A DNA stretch of 64,000 bases from CBDBJK01 sp965206395 (GTDB lineage Bacteria; Chloroflexota; Dehalococcoidia; Lucifugimonadales; CATOSD01): positions 310,001 through 374,000 of the forward strand of contig CBDBJK010000036.1 of assembly GCA_965206395.1 (NCBI GenBank), in the 5' to 3' direction. A program made the position numbers and the translations under genes. Within the stretch, counting starts at the first letter, position 1; the number at the start of each line of letters is the position of its first letter. The notes beneath the pieces are model-generated. The model ran no database searches. It was not told the origin of the DNA and saw only the letters and a program-made list of their open reading frames with translations. Positions 1 through 9,494 of this stretch are shown in pieces.

Positions 1-31
1 CATTGTCTAGAATGATGTCTTCAATAGACAT
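1..31 (-). CDS. 5' end of an unidentified gene running off the window
   Basis: On the minus strand an ATG at 31-29 follows an AGGAG ribosome-binding site at a good distance. It opens a frame starting MSIEDIILDN that continues past the left edge. Ten codons are too few to name the protein. The upstream AT-rich stretch (32-120) probably holds its promoter, although no clear -35/-10 pair stands out. Confidence 0.45.
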   Translation of the reverse strand, partial: MSIEDIILDN

Positions 32-153
32 TGGCTGCTCCTAAATAGAGTTTTGAATAGAGTTCGTGCAATCGCTGTTCGTACTTTGCCCTTCTTGGCT
101 GATAGGGGTAGGTATGTGGTTTGGATTACATACTGATACTTGCGAGCGGCGCG

Positions 154-239
154 CTGACCTCACCCCCGTCCCCTCTCCATAGTATGGAGAGGGGTGACTG
201 AGAACCAGGTCTCTTTTCGATTTCGTGGGGTGAGGTCAG
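154..239. repeat. Nested intergenic palindrome
   Basis: The outer arms CTGACCTCACCCC (154-166) and GGGGTGAGGTCAG (227-239) are perfect complements. A second perfect stem lies inside (CCCCTCTCCAT at 170-180 with ATGGAGAGGGG at 184-194). There is no U-run, so it is not a typical terminator. It looks like a dispersed REP-like intergenic repeat. A smaller hairpin of similar composition (CCTTCCCC/GGGGAAGG) lies at 1191-1210, on the far side of the adjacent insertion sequence. Confidence 0.5.
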
Positions 240-302
240 TGGTTTGCACTGAAGAACCTCGAATTTCTATATCACACACGTGCCCTAGGTTGTGTTGACA
301 TT

Positions 303-1096
303 TCATCTGAGCCATATGAGAGCACCGACGAAGTTCAAGAATCCCAGGAAACGCGATGACAGCTTGTCAAAGCGAGAGAAGATATGCCGGTAGTGCTTGA
401 TCTTGTTGATGAAACACTCCACAAGGTGGCGCTCTCGGTAAAGGTACTCATCATACTCTCGTGGCGTCTTTCGATTTGACCGAGGTGGAATCACAGGTAA
501 CGCGCCCCTGCCCAGGATGCATTGGAGAAAATCCATCGAATCGTATCCCTTATCAGCAATCACATGCTCGGTTTCGAAATCAGCTATCAATGCCTGTGCC
601 TGGGTGATGTCGTGACGTTGACCTGCTGTGAGCTCAAAGCGCAACGGGTTGCCCAATCCATCCACGCTCACGTGGATCTTGGTACTGAACCCGCCTCGGC
701 TCCGGCCAAGAGCTTGGGCCGATTGGCCACCGTTTTTTTGGAGGCTCCAGCAGCACAGGGATGAGCGCGAACCACAGTGCTATCACAGTGCTATCACAGT
801 GCTATCACAGTGCTATCAATGATGACATGCTCCATATCGGGGTCTTGCACAAAATGCTGATGCATTCGTTCCCATACACCCTTTTCACACCAGCGTGCGA
901 AGCGCTTATATACGCTGTTCCAGTGACCGTAGTGCTCAGGCAGCAGTCTCCAAGGAGCACCACTTCGTGCCATCCACAGGATGGCCTCGACGTAGCGCCT
1001 GCAATCGTCCTCCTCTCCAACGTAGAGGTCTGGGCATGAGCGCAGAAATTCAAGGATTTTCGACCATTGTTCATTGCGTAATTCAGTCGTTGACAT
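303..1096 (-). pseudogene. IS427-type DDE transposase, disrupted
   Basis: The N-terminal part (start about 1096, MSTTELRNEQWSKILEFL) carries the usual IS427 'insertion element' domain and reaches the first catalytic Asp in VIIDSTV. There, three extra 11-bp units (773-816) shift the frame into a stop. The C-terminal part (671-303) holds the second Asp in VIADKGYDS and the last acidic residue in ERHLVECFINKIKHYR. A T7 run at 733-739 also lies between the parts, where these elements often need frameshifting. Family assignment is firm; activity is unlikely. Confidence 0.8.
773..816. repeat. Four tandem copies of an 11-bp unit
   Basis: The unit CACAGTGCTAT is repeated four times without mismatch inside the IS427-type transposase. 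With a single unit the minus strand reads IIDSTVVRAHPCAAG, the normal IS427 sequence around the first catalytic Asp. The three added units put a TGA in frame shortly after that Asp. Confidence 0.9.
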
Positions 1097-1323
1097 GTAT
1101 CCATTATGCACCAAATGTCAACACAACCTAGTAGACCGACATCCTAGCAATGAAGGGTAACGAGAATACTGCGCGACGCTCCCATCCTAACCTTCCCCCT
1201 TAGGGGAAGGGACTCACTGTTGCCGTGAGGTCTCGCCAATCCAGGCTAACCCTCATTTCAAAGATTTCGTACCACTAGTCAGTCAGAAGAGAAGGACGAA
1301 ATCCTGCCCGTGTTCATAAATGG

Positions 1324-2118
1324 CTAGAATACGGACACGTCTTCGTCCCACATGTCGGTTATGAACATGTAGCCCGGCGCGTGAGTAATCATCAAGGGAG
1401 GCTTGGAGTTCATGGCTACCGCCTGGGGGGTGACTCCGCAGGCCCAGAAGACCGGCACCTCGCCTTCCTTGATTTCGACTGGCTCGCCCATGTCGGGATT
1501 GAATACGTCACGAATACCGATAGCGGCCGGGTCGCCGATATGCACGGGCGCGCCATGCACCGCAGGGAATCTGGACGTGACAGTAACCGCCCTCACAACC
1601 TTCTCGTAAGGTACTGGCCTCATGGACACCACCATAGGCCCGGAGAACGATCCCGCAGGCGTCGTCTGGATGTTGGTTATAAACATCGGCACAATGGTTC
1701 CGCAATCGTTGTGACGCAACGATATGTCCGCCTTCAGCAGCGCAGACTCGAATGAGAAGCTGCACCCCAACAGGAAGGATACGAGGTCGTCGCGCCAGAA
1801 CTCGGAGAGGTCTAGCGTTTCGGCTATCATCTCGCCATGCTGGTAGACCCTGTACTTGGGGATGTCGGTCTTCAGATCGGCACCTGGTGCTGTCAGCTTC
1901 GGCTCGCTCGACCCGACCTCTACCACTTCGAGCAAGGGGCAAGGCTTGGGATTGCGCTGGCAAAACAGCAAAAAGTCGAATGCCATCTCTTTCGGCAGTA
2001 TGGCGAGATTGGCCTGGACATTACCCGGGGCCATGCCGCTGGTAGTCTGGACAAGCTCGCCGGTCCGCATGAGTTTTCGCAGGTCTTTTGGAGCGGCAGG
2101 TAGTGTAGAAAGCTGCAT
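1324..2118 (-). CDS. D-glutamate cyclase-like / DUF1445 putative hydro-lyase
   Basis: The protein (about 264 aa) matches the DUF1445 family, which includes D-glutamate cyclase and bacterial putative hydro-lyases. Recognisable segments are GTIVPMFITN near the centre and FWACGVTPQAVAM followed by ITHAPGYMFITD at the C-terminus, where the family is most conserved. Length is normal. I place the start at ATG 2118 (MQLSTLPAAPKDLRKLM), preceded by a G-rich tract, because the upstream extension to 2163 has no family similarity. No operon partner is adjacent. Substrate is unknown; relatives act on D-glutamate or related acids. Confidence 0.75.
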   Translation of the reverse strand: MQLSTLPAAPKDLRKLMRTGELVQTTSGMAPGNVQANLAILPKEMAFDFLLFCQRNPKPCPLLEVVEVGSSEPKLTAPGADLKTDIPKYRVYQHGEMIAETLDLSEFWRDDLVSFLLGCSFSFESALLKADISLRHNDCGTIVPMFITNIQTTPAGSFSGPMVVSMRPVPYEKVVRAVTVTSRFPAVHGAPVHIGDPAAIGIRDVFNPDMGEPVEIKEGEVPVFWACGVTPQAVAMNSKPPLMITHAPGYMFITDMWDEDVSVF

Positions 2119-2528
2119 TGGAATACCCCCAATGTTATTCATAAAGTGGTCGGCGCAACGCACAGACTTCTAGCTGACGCCTCGCCAGGAAGCCTGAGCT
2201 TAGGTTATTACGCCCCGAGCCATCTAGTCAAGCTATGGCGGCTGATCTGGGGACTCCGAATAGGCGAAATGATGACATGGACATAGCATTAGAGAAACTT
2301 GCACAAGCAAATCAAATCTAAAATTGGTACTTAGCGTCGATAGTGTCACATTTATGGATTTATCCACTTAATAATTGAATAAGTATGCACATATTCCGAT
2401 CAAATAGAGTTTATGTAATTAAAGCGTCATCTTGTGGAGTTGCACATTATTAAAGACAATGGGAGCAATACCTGACTTTTATCTCAAAGACCACACGGAT
2501 ATTTACTTAAGGTATTAGGAGGAAGGCT
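2119..2528. other. AT-rich intergenic region
   Basis: This lies between two divergent genes and should hold both promoters. It is strongly AT-rich from 2,280 to 2,520. I see no gene, RNA or convincing promoter hexamers. Confidence 0.4.
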
Positions 2529-3142
2529 TTGCAGTCCGAAGCTAGGAATTCTTACCTTGGGTTAGACCCACTTTTCAGTGCCCTGGAAGCGTCGTCCGAT
2601 TCAGTTGAAATCGATGACATCGAAGGCTCCATCATGTTCGTGAACGACGCATGGTGTAGGCTTTTTGATAGAAGCAAACAGGATGTGGTTGGCGCGAGGT
2701 ATGACGCTCTTCGGCTTGGCGACGCAGATAACGCAGAGCTTTACACCTCGCTGGCGCGTTGCGTCGCCTACGGGTACTCTGAGGGCGCCTTTCGCCTCAA
2801 GCGTCCCTACAATACAGGCTCGACGGTTTTCTACACTCGCGCGCTATACAGGGATGACGGCGGGAACGCAATCGTGGTTATGACAATTTACAGGCCTCTG
2901 TCGAACCCTATGGATGTCCACAGAATTCCACCACTGCTGATTGCGTCGCTAAACAGGTCTGCGCATGGAATAATAGTGGCGGACGCCTTCGGCTACTTTA
3001 CCAACTCTAATCAAGCATTTCTCGACCTGTCCGGTTATCAAAAGGAGGAACTTTTCGGCCTGCGTCTCAGAGAGCTTTTCCCCAGCGCCGACGAAGCCAT
3101 GTCCTCGATTGACGAAGGAAGCGGGCGGTGGGAAGGCGAGGC

Positions 3143-4383
3143 TAGTGGTTCAACGTTTTTGTATTGATGGGTAGAGTGACTTTAGCTTGATGCGCGCATC
3201 CTCGGTAGTGAAGCGCCAATCCACTCGTATCACATCCCGGTTGCGTTGATTCTGCCAAGCATTGACCTCGCCGCGCAGGATGTCTTGATTGGCAATCCGT
3301 CGGTCCAGGCACTGTCGAGCCAGCACACCGATCTCTATCTCCGCCATATTCAACCAACTCCCGTGTTTGGGAGTGTAGTGTATCTCCAGTCGCTCAGCTA
3401 TACGCCTCGCCTCAGCAGGCTCGAATGCCTCGTATAGCGAGGACAGCTTGTGAGTGTTGAGATTGTCCATTACCAGCACGATCCGGTCTCTGTCAGGGTA
3501 GTCCTCGTCGACCAGTTTCTTTATCACATGCGCCCAGTCCACCTTCGTGCGACGCTCTCTGACCTCGACTCGGCGCCATCCGTCCAACGGTGCAAACAGC
3601 ATGAACAGGCTGCTCACTCCATTGCGCTCGTATTCGTAGTCGTATGCCGCCGATAAGCCGGGCGCTGCGGGACGCGGCACTCGCGTCTCCTTGACTTGCT
3701 GTTTGCTCGTCTCATCCATGCACACCAGAACCTCATTCCCATCGTACGGACGTTGGTAGACCTCCAGTACGTCTTCCATCGCGCACACAAACTCCGCGCT
3801 CTGACCGGGCGGGATGCACCAACTCTGCTTCAGCCACGGCTTCAGTTCGTTTTTTTTTAAGCGCCTGGCGAACCGTCTCGGTGCTAATGGTCCCGACTAT
3901 CTCACACTCGACCAACTGGTCAGCCAACAGCTTCAGGGTCCAACTGGCACGCCCCTCCGGCGGTTCCCCGCAGGCCATCGCTATCAACCGTGCTTCACCT
4001 TCGCCGTCCAGTCTCTTTTGACGCCGACGCAGTTGCTTTTTGCGATTCAGCGCAGACTCAACCCCCTCCTCCACACAGCGCTTGCGTATTCGCTCGACCG
4101 TTGACTGTCCCACACCGAGCGCGCTGGTGATGTCCGCGTCCTTCATTCCCCCGTCCGAGCGTGACTCATCGCTCATCAGCAGAATGCGCGCATGGGTCTG
4201 TTTGTACGCCGCAGCCCGACCGCGTGAGACCAAGGCGTTGAGTTCCTGTTGTTCGTCGGTAGTCAGTCTGATACGGTACTTCTTGGTAGACATCATGGTT
4301 CCTCCTCGGTTCAACGTTACGATTGAACCCCCAAGAGGAACAATGACTATCATGGTATTCATTTCAATGATGTTGGACCACTA
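3143..4383 (-). mobile_element. IS630-type element, copy A
   Basis: About 1.24 kb, flanked by TA within CTAG. The ends begin TGGTTCAACGTTTTTG (left) and TGGTCCAACATCATTG (right, read inward) and form imperfect inverted repeats. It inserts into the PAS gene without loss of host bases. Five further copies lie at 8,241, 32,750, 49,793, 52,856 and 61,844; this one is slightly shorter because it has one fewer 12-bp unit in its second frame. Confidence 0.95.
3150..4296 (-). CDS. IS630-type transposase (two overlapping frames), copy A
   Basis: The first frame starts at MMSTKKYRIRLTTDEQQEL behind GAGGAGG and encodes the helix-turn-helix DNA-binding part (GVGQSTVERIRKRCVEEG). It reaches a run of nine A where the frame must change to enter the second part. 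That second part carries the DDE catalytic core: VLVCMDETSKQQ, then VLVMDNLNTH, then HYTPKHGSWLNMAEIEIG with the final Glu. IS630 elements commonly use slippage on A-runs, so a frameshifted fusion of about 340 aa is expected. This copy reads MCAMEDVLEV with one MEDV unit; other copies have two or three. Confidence 0.9.
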
Positions 4384-4769
4384 GCGTGACCTCAAAAAAT
4401 GGTGGTGCTATTCCTCTGTTGTTGAGCATAACTCCCATAAAGGCCGCCCGCGAGGTTACTGTTGGCTTCATAGTGCGGCTAAGACCCATCTCGGCAGAAG
4501 CAGCGCCTGCTGAGCCGGTCAGCGCCTCAGATTCTCAAGTGGGAGCGCGCAAACACGAGTTGCGAAGCCTGCTTGCTGCCATCACCAACAACATCGAGAT
4601 AATGGACCAAAAGGTAGAGGACGAAGACCTGCGGGAGCGGCTATCGCTTATTCGGAGTGCCGCTAGAAGCGGCATAGATATGCTAAGCGAGATCGAGGAT
4701 ACTCTTTGAGCGCCTCAGTGTTTACGTGACGTGTTAACGCCGCTTTGCATCAGATACGCGGCTATGTCG

Positions 4770-5684
4770 TCATATGGACAGCTCTTGTAGAGCTAGCTCC
4801 TCGTTAGAAGTAACTATATCTATGAAAGCCAGTTGAGTGCCCGTCATCTTCTTTTGCTTGTGATAGATGAGATGCAGCCCCATGTACGACCTGAGCTGAG
4901 GAATATCTACCGCTACGAGGAAGCCTGCCTGCAACTCCGCATCCAGCGCCTGCCTGGATACTATCCCGATACCGTGCCCTGCCATTACCGCGCTTTTGAT
5001 GGCTTCATAGCTTCCCAGTTCCATCGAAATGTTCTGAGCAAGGTTGTGAGCTTGCAGTAGCTCATTGGTCAGCCGCCGGGTCGCTGAATCGGTCTCGCGG
5101 ACGATGAGGGCTTCCTCACTTAACTCATTTATGTCGATGGCGGTCATGGAAGCAAAGGGATGAGAAGTGTTGCAAATAGGCACAAGCTCGTCATTCGCGA
5201 GGTGCTCAGACGCAAGCTCCGGGCGAGAGGTGTCGCGCCCAACGAAACCTACGTCCAGGGTACGATCGAGGACGAGCTTCTCGATGCGGTCGGAATTCGC
5301 TATCTCCATGAGCAACTCAACGCCCGGGTATCTTTGCCTGAACTGATCGAGCGCCTTCGGAACGTAGTACTGCCAGCCCACGCTCACCCCAAGGCTCACG
5401 CGCCCGCCTGCGATGCCTTTGAGGTTCTCCATCTCAGCCTTAAGCTCTTCGGCGACTGAGAACAGCTTTTCCGTCATCTTGTACAAAACATCACCGGCTT
5501 TGTTCACGACTGAACGCCGCCCCACCCGATAGAACAACGGCATCCCCAACTGTTGTTCTAGCGCTTTCATATGAGCAGAAATCGCTGGGTGGCTCATATA
5601 CAGCCGATCTCCAGCCTTCGATAGAGTGCCTTCGTTGACAACTGTGTAGAACACCATCAGGCGATGCATGTCTAGTTCAAACAT
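4770..5684 (-). CDS. LysR-family transcriptional regulator
   Basis: Normal LysR length (304 aa). The N-terminal winged helix-turn-helix spans residues about 5-65 (MHRLMVFYTVVNEGTLSKAG, then SHPAISAHMKALEQQLG). The substrate-binding domain runs from about 92 (GRVSLGVSVGWQYYVPKAL) to the end. It resembles the CysL/CbbR-like branch that senses small anions or metabolites. It ends 60 bp from the PAS gene and faces a 530-bp region upstream of the exchanger gene at 6,219, so it may control that gene or itself. The effector is unknown. Confidence 0.9.
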   Translation of the reverse strand: MFELDMHRLMVFYTVVNEGTLSKAGDRLYMSHPAISAHMKALEQQLGMPLFYRVGRRSVVNKAGDVLYKMTEKLFSVAEELKAEMENLKGIAGGRVSLGVSVGWQYYVPKALDQFRQRYPGVELLMEIANSDRIEKLVLDRTLDVGFVGRDTSRPELASEHLANDELVPICNTSHPFASMTAIDINELSEEALIVRETDSATRRLTNELLQAHNLAQNISMELGSYEAIKSAVMAGHGIGIVSRQALDAELQAGFLVAVDIPQLRSYMGLHLIYHKQKKMTGTQLAFIDIVTSNEELALQELSI

Positions 5685-6218
5685 TTAGCCGTCTTTCGTT
5701 CTTTGATATGAGTATCGTCCAACAGCCGTAGGTTATCGAGAAAAGCAAGGCCCGCTATTTTCTTGTGGCGAATTGCAGAGTCCGATTCTACGCAGGTTGT
5801 GTTCGATACATTTAAAGCGGCCTCCACTCAAACACAGTAAGTATGGAGACATCCTGACATGGAGGCCGATATTTCGTGAACGCCGAGGCTCCAGACCGAA
5901 GCCTCTCGTTCACCTTAACAGAGTATTTCCATAGGAATCGACAGGGCGCGCACCAACAACAGTGTGTGTTGCACACAATGGGGTTGTTGATGTCTTGTAG
6001 GGAATTACATCAAGGGAAGCTAACATAGTGTTAATCATTCCATAACGGTTTTTTATTGACGCGCCGAGATTAATCTGAGAAGGTATTAAGGTCATATAGA
6101 GGGATGCACCTATACACGGCTAGGTGTTTTCACCTTACCATCTGGGGGTCAGCCATCGTCTATCAGCTAAGGTGGCTATGGGCCTCTGCATCATGCTCGA
6201 CGAGGTTGATATACGGCG
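5685..6218. other. Long intergenic region between LysR and exchanger genes
   Basis: No credible protein gene. It contains two consecutive stable hairpins (described separately) and AT-rich stretches suited to divergent promoters. Confidence 0.5.
5819..5913 (+). promoter_or_regulatory. Two tandem hairpins, candidate structured leader RNA
   Basis: Hairpin 1 pairs GGCCTCCA (5819-5826) with TGGAGGCC (5860-5867). Hairpin 2 pairs GTGAACG (5876-5882) with CGTTCAC (5907-5913) and, inside it, GAGGCT (5885-5890) with AGCCTC (5900-5905). They sit about 300 bp upstream of the exchanger gene. I do not recognise a known riboswitch class, and they lack U-tracts. They could also be a dispersed repeat. Confidence 0.35.
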
Positions 6219-7481
6219 ATGACAGACAGGCGATTTCTCGTACCTGCAACTCTGGCATTAACGCTCCCTGGCTTGGCGGCCAGCTTGAGGCTGCTTCCAG
6301 TCGGCCCCACGACGCTTATGCTGATGTCCGGTCTGACAATCATGGCAGCGGGGATTTTAATGCTTCGGGTAGCCCAAACAACCCATGGAACGCTACGCAA
6401 GTTGGCCTTGGTTGCAATCGCGGTGGCAGTGCTTTTGCCTGAATATTCGGTGGATGCTCATTTCGCATGGGTAAGTGCATACACCAATAGCGTAGGGCAG
6501 ACCCCACTTATGCTCGCTGCCACGACAGGCTCCAACCGCCTGCTCATGGGATTTGGTTTGCCTGTGATGATCCTCTTACTCCTGCTAAAAAACCGCAACA
6601 ACCAGTCTTTTCCAGAACAAGGCTTCGGCGTTCAAATCGTCCTGCTCTTTATGGCAACCCTGTACGCCTTCATCATCTACATCAAGAGCACAATATCAAT
6701 CCTCGACGCTTTTGCGCTGTTCGCGCTCTTCGGCGTCTTTGTCTGGAAAGGTTCCTGGCAAGGGCACACAGATTCTCATCGCGCAGCAAGGGCTTTGCCT
6801 GCTGATATGGAAACACCCCCTTCCAGCGTAAAACGGATAACCGGAGTGCTTCTGGTCATATATGCGGCGCTATCCATGTACATAGTTTCGGGGGCGTTCG
6901 CAGGCAGCTTCCTCGTGTCGGGTCAGCGCATGGGGTTTGAGCCGGTTGTAATGGTGCAGTGGATGCTGCCGGTAGTATCGAAGGCTCCCTGGCTGATAGT
7001 GGCCGCGATGCTCGTGTTAAGAGCCAACGGGACGCTTGCGATTACCTCGCTGCTGACTGCTCAGATGGGGCTGTGGACGCTTCTATTGGGAGCATTGCCG
7101 ATTGTGACGCAGATTAGCGGATTGACGCTTGGGAGCGCGGAGGCTCTGGTGTTCGATGACCATCAGAGAATGACGATTCTTCTGACGGCCACGCAATCGC
7201 TATTCGTAGTGGCGATGCTGTCAGGGCTGAAGGTTTCCTGGAAGAGCGCGTTAGGTATGCTGGCGCTGTTTCTCGTCCAGTCGCTTTTGGTCGCATTCCA
7301 AGCCGACAAAGACGCAACCCTCGTGCAGGGCCTGTTCTCAATGATCTACCTTAGCACCGCGATAGCCGTAATCATCAGCGATAGAGCCAGGCTAAAGATG
7401 CTGACAGGCGTCATTCCCACAAACCTGGGCGGACGGACGCGCTCACGCCAGAACGCCCAGGTAGACGGAGCCGAGCTATGA
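6219..7481 (+). CDS. CaCA-type sodium/calcium (cation) exchanger family membrane protein
   Basis: The 420-aa protein has about ten hydrophobic segments in two halves separated by a polar loop near residues 185-205. Each half holds a motif like the alpha repeats of Ca2+:cation antiporters: LLPEYSVDAHFAW with ATTGSNRLLMGFG in the first, and APWLIVAAMLVLRANG in the second. The family normally exchanges Na+ or H+ for Ca2+ across the inner membrane. The helix positions of the acidic residues are partly conserved, so substrate is uncertain. No strong ribosome-binding site precedes ATG 6219. It stands alone and reads away from the LysR gene. Confidence 0.6.
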   Translation: MTDRRFLVPATLALTLPGLAASLRLLPVGPTTLMLMSGLTIMAAGILMLRVAQTTHGTLRKLALVAIAVAVLLPEYSVDAHFAWVSAYTNSVGQTPLMLAATTGSNRLLMGFGLPVMILLLLLKNRNNQSFPEQGFGVQIVLLFMATLYAFIIYIKSTISILDAFALFALFGVFVWKGSWQGHTDSHRAARALPADMETPPSSVKRITGVLLVIYAALSMYIVSGAFAGSFLVSGQRMGFEPVVMVQWMLPVVSKAPWLIVAAMLVLRANGTLAITSLLTAQMGLWTLLLGALPIVTQISGLTLGSAEALVFDDHQRMTILLTATQSLFVVAMLSGLKVSWKSALGMLALFLVQSLLVAFQADKDATLVQGLFSMIYLSTAIAVIISDRARLKMLTGVIPTNLGGRTRSRQNAQVDGAEL

Positions 7482-7512
7482 TCCTTGAACCCGCCTCGGG
7501 ATGGCTGCTGCG

Positions 7513-7902
7513 TTAGCCTCGCAGGAGCACGAACATTCCGTCATTCCGAGGAGAGATAACGTGGTTAATCTGCTCCTGGCTCAACGGCCTCTCCAGCACG
7601 ATATACGCGCCTGCGTGGAGAGCATTTCTAACGTCGTCTTCGTCCACGGAGCAAGTCATCATAATCACTGTAGTGTCCTGAGCAACGCTTTTAACAGCCC
7701 GTAGTGTCTTGCGCCACGTCATATCTGGAAGGGTCATATTCACCAGCGCAACTTCATACTGGCTGGTTCCCAGAGTCTCGGCAACCGTGTTGGCATCTTC
7801 GAGCGTGGTAACCTTGAAGCCCAGGCCGTCTAGAATCACCTGCAACTCTTCAGCGACCTCATGGTTTTCATCTACGATTAGAGCCTGTTTTGTTTGAACC
7901 AT
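7513..7902 (-). CDS. Degenerate response-regulator receiver domain (pseudo-receiver)
   Basis: A single receiver domain of about 129 aa. Beta-1 with an acidic pair is present (ALIVDENHE), but the phospho-acceptor strand reads VALVNMTLPDM, with Asn where Asp is expected. The conserved Lys near the end is Arg (VLERPLS). It therefore probably cannot be phosphorylated in the standard way and may act as a constitutive or protein-binding module. It lies about 100 bp downstream of the hybrid kinase gene on the same strand, so the two may have been co-transcribed. I use the second ATG (7902). Confidence 0.8.
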   Translation of the reverse strand: MVQTKQALIVDENHEVAEELQVILDGLGFKVTTLEDANTVAETLGTSQYEVALVNMTLPDMTWRKTLRAVKSVAQDTTVIMMTCSVDEDDVRNALHAGAYIVLERPLSQEQINHVISPRNDGMFVLLRG

Positions 7903-8240
7903 CATTTCACCTTAACCTGTGGTATCTGGTGTAAAAGGCGGGTCGCTGCAAGCTAGGCAACGCCCGGTCGAATAGTTTAAGACCGCTTTACGTACTTCGG
8001 AAACCTTTACCGAACACTTTTGAGGCCCTGCTTCATCGCGAACCTGCGCACCGACGAAACCAGGCCATCCAACGTGAAAGGCTTCGCAAGCATTGGGTTT
8101 CCGGTGCTGGTAATGAACTCCCTGGTGACGGGGTTCGAGGTGTCCCCGGTTATGAACATTATCCTGGACGATACATCGTCTGGTAGCTGCTTTATGCGTT
8201 CGAACAGTTCTATCCCATCTAATCCGGGCATCTTCACGTC

Positions 8241-9494
8241 TAGTGGTCCAACATCATTGAAATGAATACCATGATAGTCATTGTTCCTCTTGGGGGTTCA
8301 ATCGTAACGTTGAACCGAGGAGGAACCATGATGTCTACCAAGAAGTACCGTATCAGACTGACTACCGACGAACAACAGGAACTCAACGCCTTGGTCTCAC
8401 GCGGTCGGGCTGCGGCGTACAAACAGACCCATGCGCGCATTCTGCTGATGAGCGATGAGTCACGCTCGGACGGGGGAATGAAGGACGCGGACATCACCAG
8501 CGCGCTCGGTGTGGGACAGTCAACGGTCGAGCGAATACGCAAGCGCTGTGTGGAGGAGGGGGTCGAGTCTGCGCTGAATCGCAAAAAGCAACTGCGTCGG
8601 CGTCAAAAGAGACTGGACGGCGAAGGTGAAGCACGGTTGATAGCGATGGCCTGCGGGGAACCGCCGGAGGGGCGTGCCAGTTGGACCCTGAAGCTGTTGG
8701 CTGACCAGTTGGTCGAGTGTGAGATAGTCGGGACCATTAGCACCGAGACGGTTCGCCAGGCGCTTAAAAAAAAACCGAACTGAAGCCGTGGCTGAAGCAG
8801 AGTTGGTGCATCCCGCCCGGTCAGAGCGCGGAGTTTGTGTGCGCGATGGAAGACGTGATGGAAGACGTACTGGAGGTCTACCAACGGCCGTACGATGGGA
8901 ATGAGGTTCTGGTGTGCATGGATGAGACGAGCAAACAGCAAGTCAAGGAGACGCGAGTGCCGCGTCCCGCAGCGCCCGGCTTATCGGCGGCATACGACTA
9001 CGAATACGAGCGCAATGGAGTGAGCAGCCTGTTCATGCTGTTTGCACCGTTGGACGGATGGCGCCGAGTCGAGGTCAGAGAGCGTCGCACGAAGGTGGAC
9101 TGGGCGCATGTGATAAAGAAACTGGTCGACGAGGACTACCCTGACAGAGACCGGATCGTGCTGGTAATGGACAATCTCAACACTCACAAGCTGTCCTCGC
9201 TATACGAGGCATTCGAGCCTGCTGAGGCGAGGCGTATAGCTGAGCGACTGGAGATACACTACACTCCCAAACACGGGAGTTGGTTGAATATGGCGGAGAT
9301 AGAGATCGGTGTGCTGGCTCGACAGTGCCTGGACCGACGGATTGCCAATCAAGACATCCTGCGCGGCGAGGTCAATGCTTGGCAGAATCAACGCAACCGG
9401 GATGTGATACGAGTGGATTGGCGCTTCACTACCGAGGATGCGCGCATCAAGCTAAAGTCACTCTACCCATCAATACAAAAACGTTGAACCACTA
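8241..9494 (+). mobile_element. IS630-type element, copy B
   Basis: Same element as copy A, opposite orientation, inserted in the receiver domain of the hybrid kinase at CTAG with TA duplicated. Excision restores the receiver frame exactly. Confidence 0.95.
8328..9487 (+). CDS. IS630-type transposase, copy B
   Basis: Helix-turn-helix frame then DDE frame as in copy A. Unlike the others it has an extra C after the A9 run (8765-8773), so its first frame ends at KKKPN and a different frame change is needed to reach the catalytic part. This copy may therefore make less fused transposase. It has two MEDV units. Confidence 0.85.

Larger units (their letters stand above)
287..1129 (-). mobile_element. 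IS5-family (IS427-like) insertion sequence
   Basis: The terminal inverted repeats are perfect over 17 bp: AGGTTGTGTTGACATTT at 287-303 and its complement at 1113-1129. The length of 843 bp and the two-part transposase on the minus strand fit the IS427 group of IS5. Both sides are flanked by CTA-like sequence, compatible with a short TA-rich target duplication. The transposase is broken, so the copy is probably immobile. Confidence 0.85.
2529..4709 (+). pseudogene. PAS-domain signalling protein with C-terminal H-box-like helix, split by an IS630-type element
   Basis: The start is a TTG at 2529 behind a strong AGGAGGAAGG site. Two PAS-like domains follow: residues about 15-115 (EIDDIEGSIMFVNDAWCRLF) and about 135-245 (GIIVADAFGYFTNSNQAFL). 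The IS630-type copy at 3143-4383 interrupts the second. Removing it with one TA copy rejoins GEAS to VTSKNGGAIPLLLSI, the expected end of a PAS fold, and gives an uninterrupted 313-aa protein. The C-terminus (KHELRSLLAAITNNIEIM) resembles the phospho-accepting H-box helix of histidine kinases, but no ATPase domain follows. It is probably a sensor or phosphorelay adaptor, possibly related to the kinase at 8,007-10,754. As it stands it should be non-functional. Confidence 0.8.

Noticed and set aside
773..816. CRISPR-like short repeat
   Set aside because: The four 11-bp units are directly adjacent with no spacers and lie inside a transposase. No CRISPR array or cas gene was seen in the window.
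1191..1210. Terminator of the DUF1445 gene
   Set aside because: The hairpin lies about 115 bp after the stop and has no U-run; more likely a dispersed palindrome.
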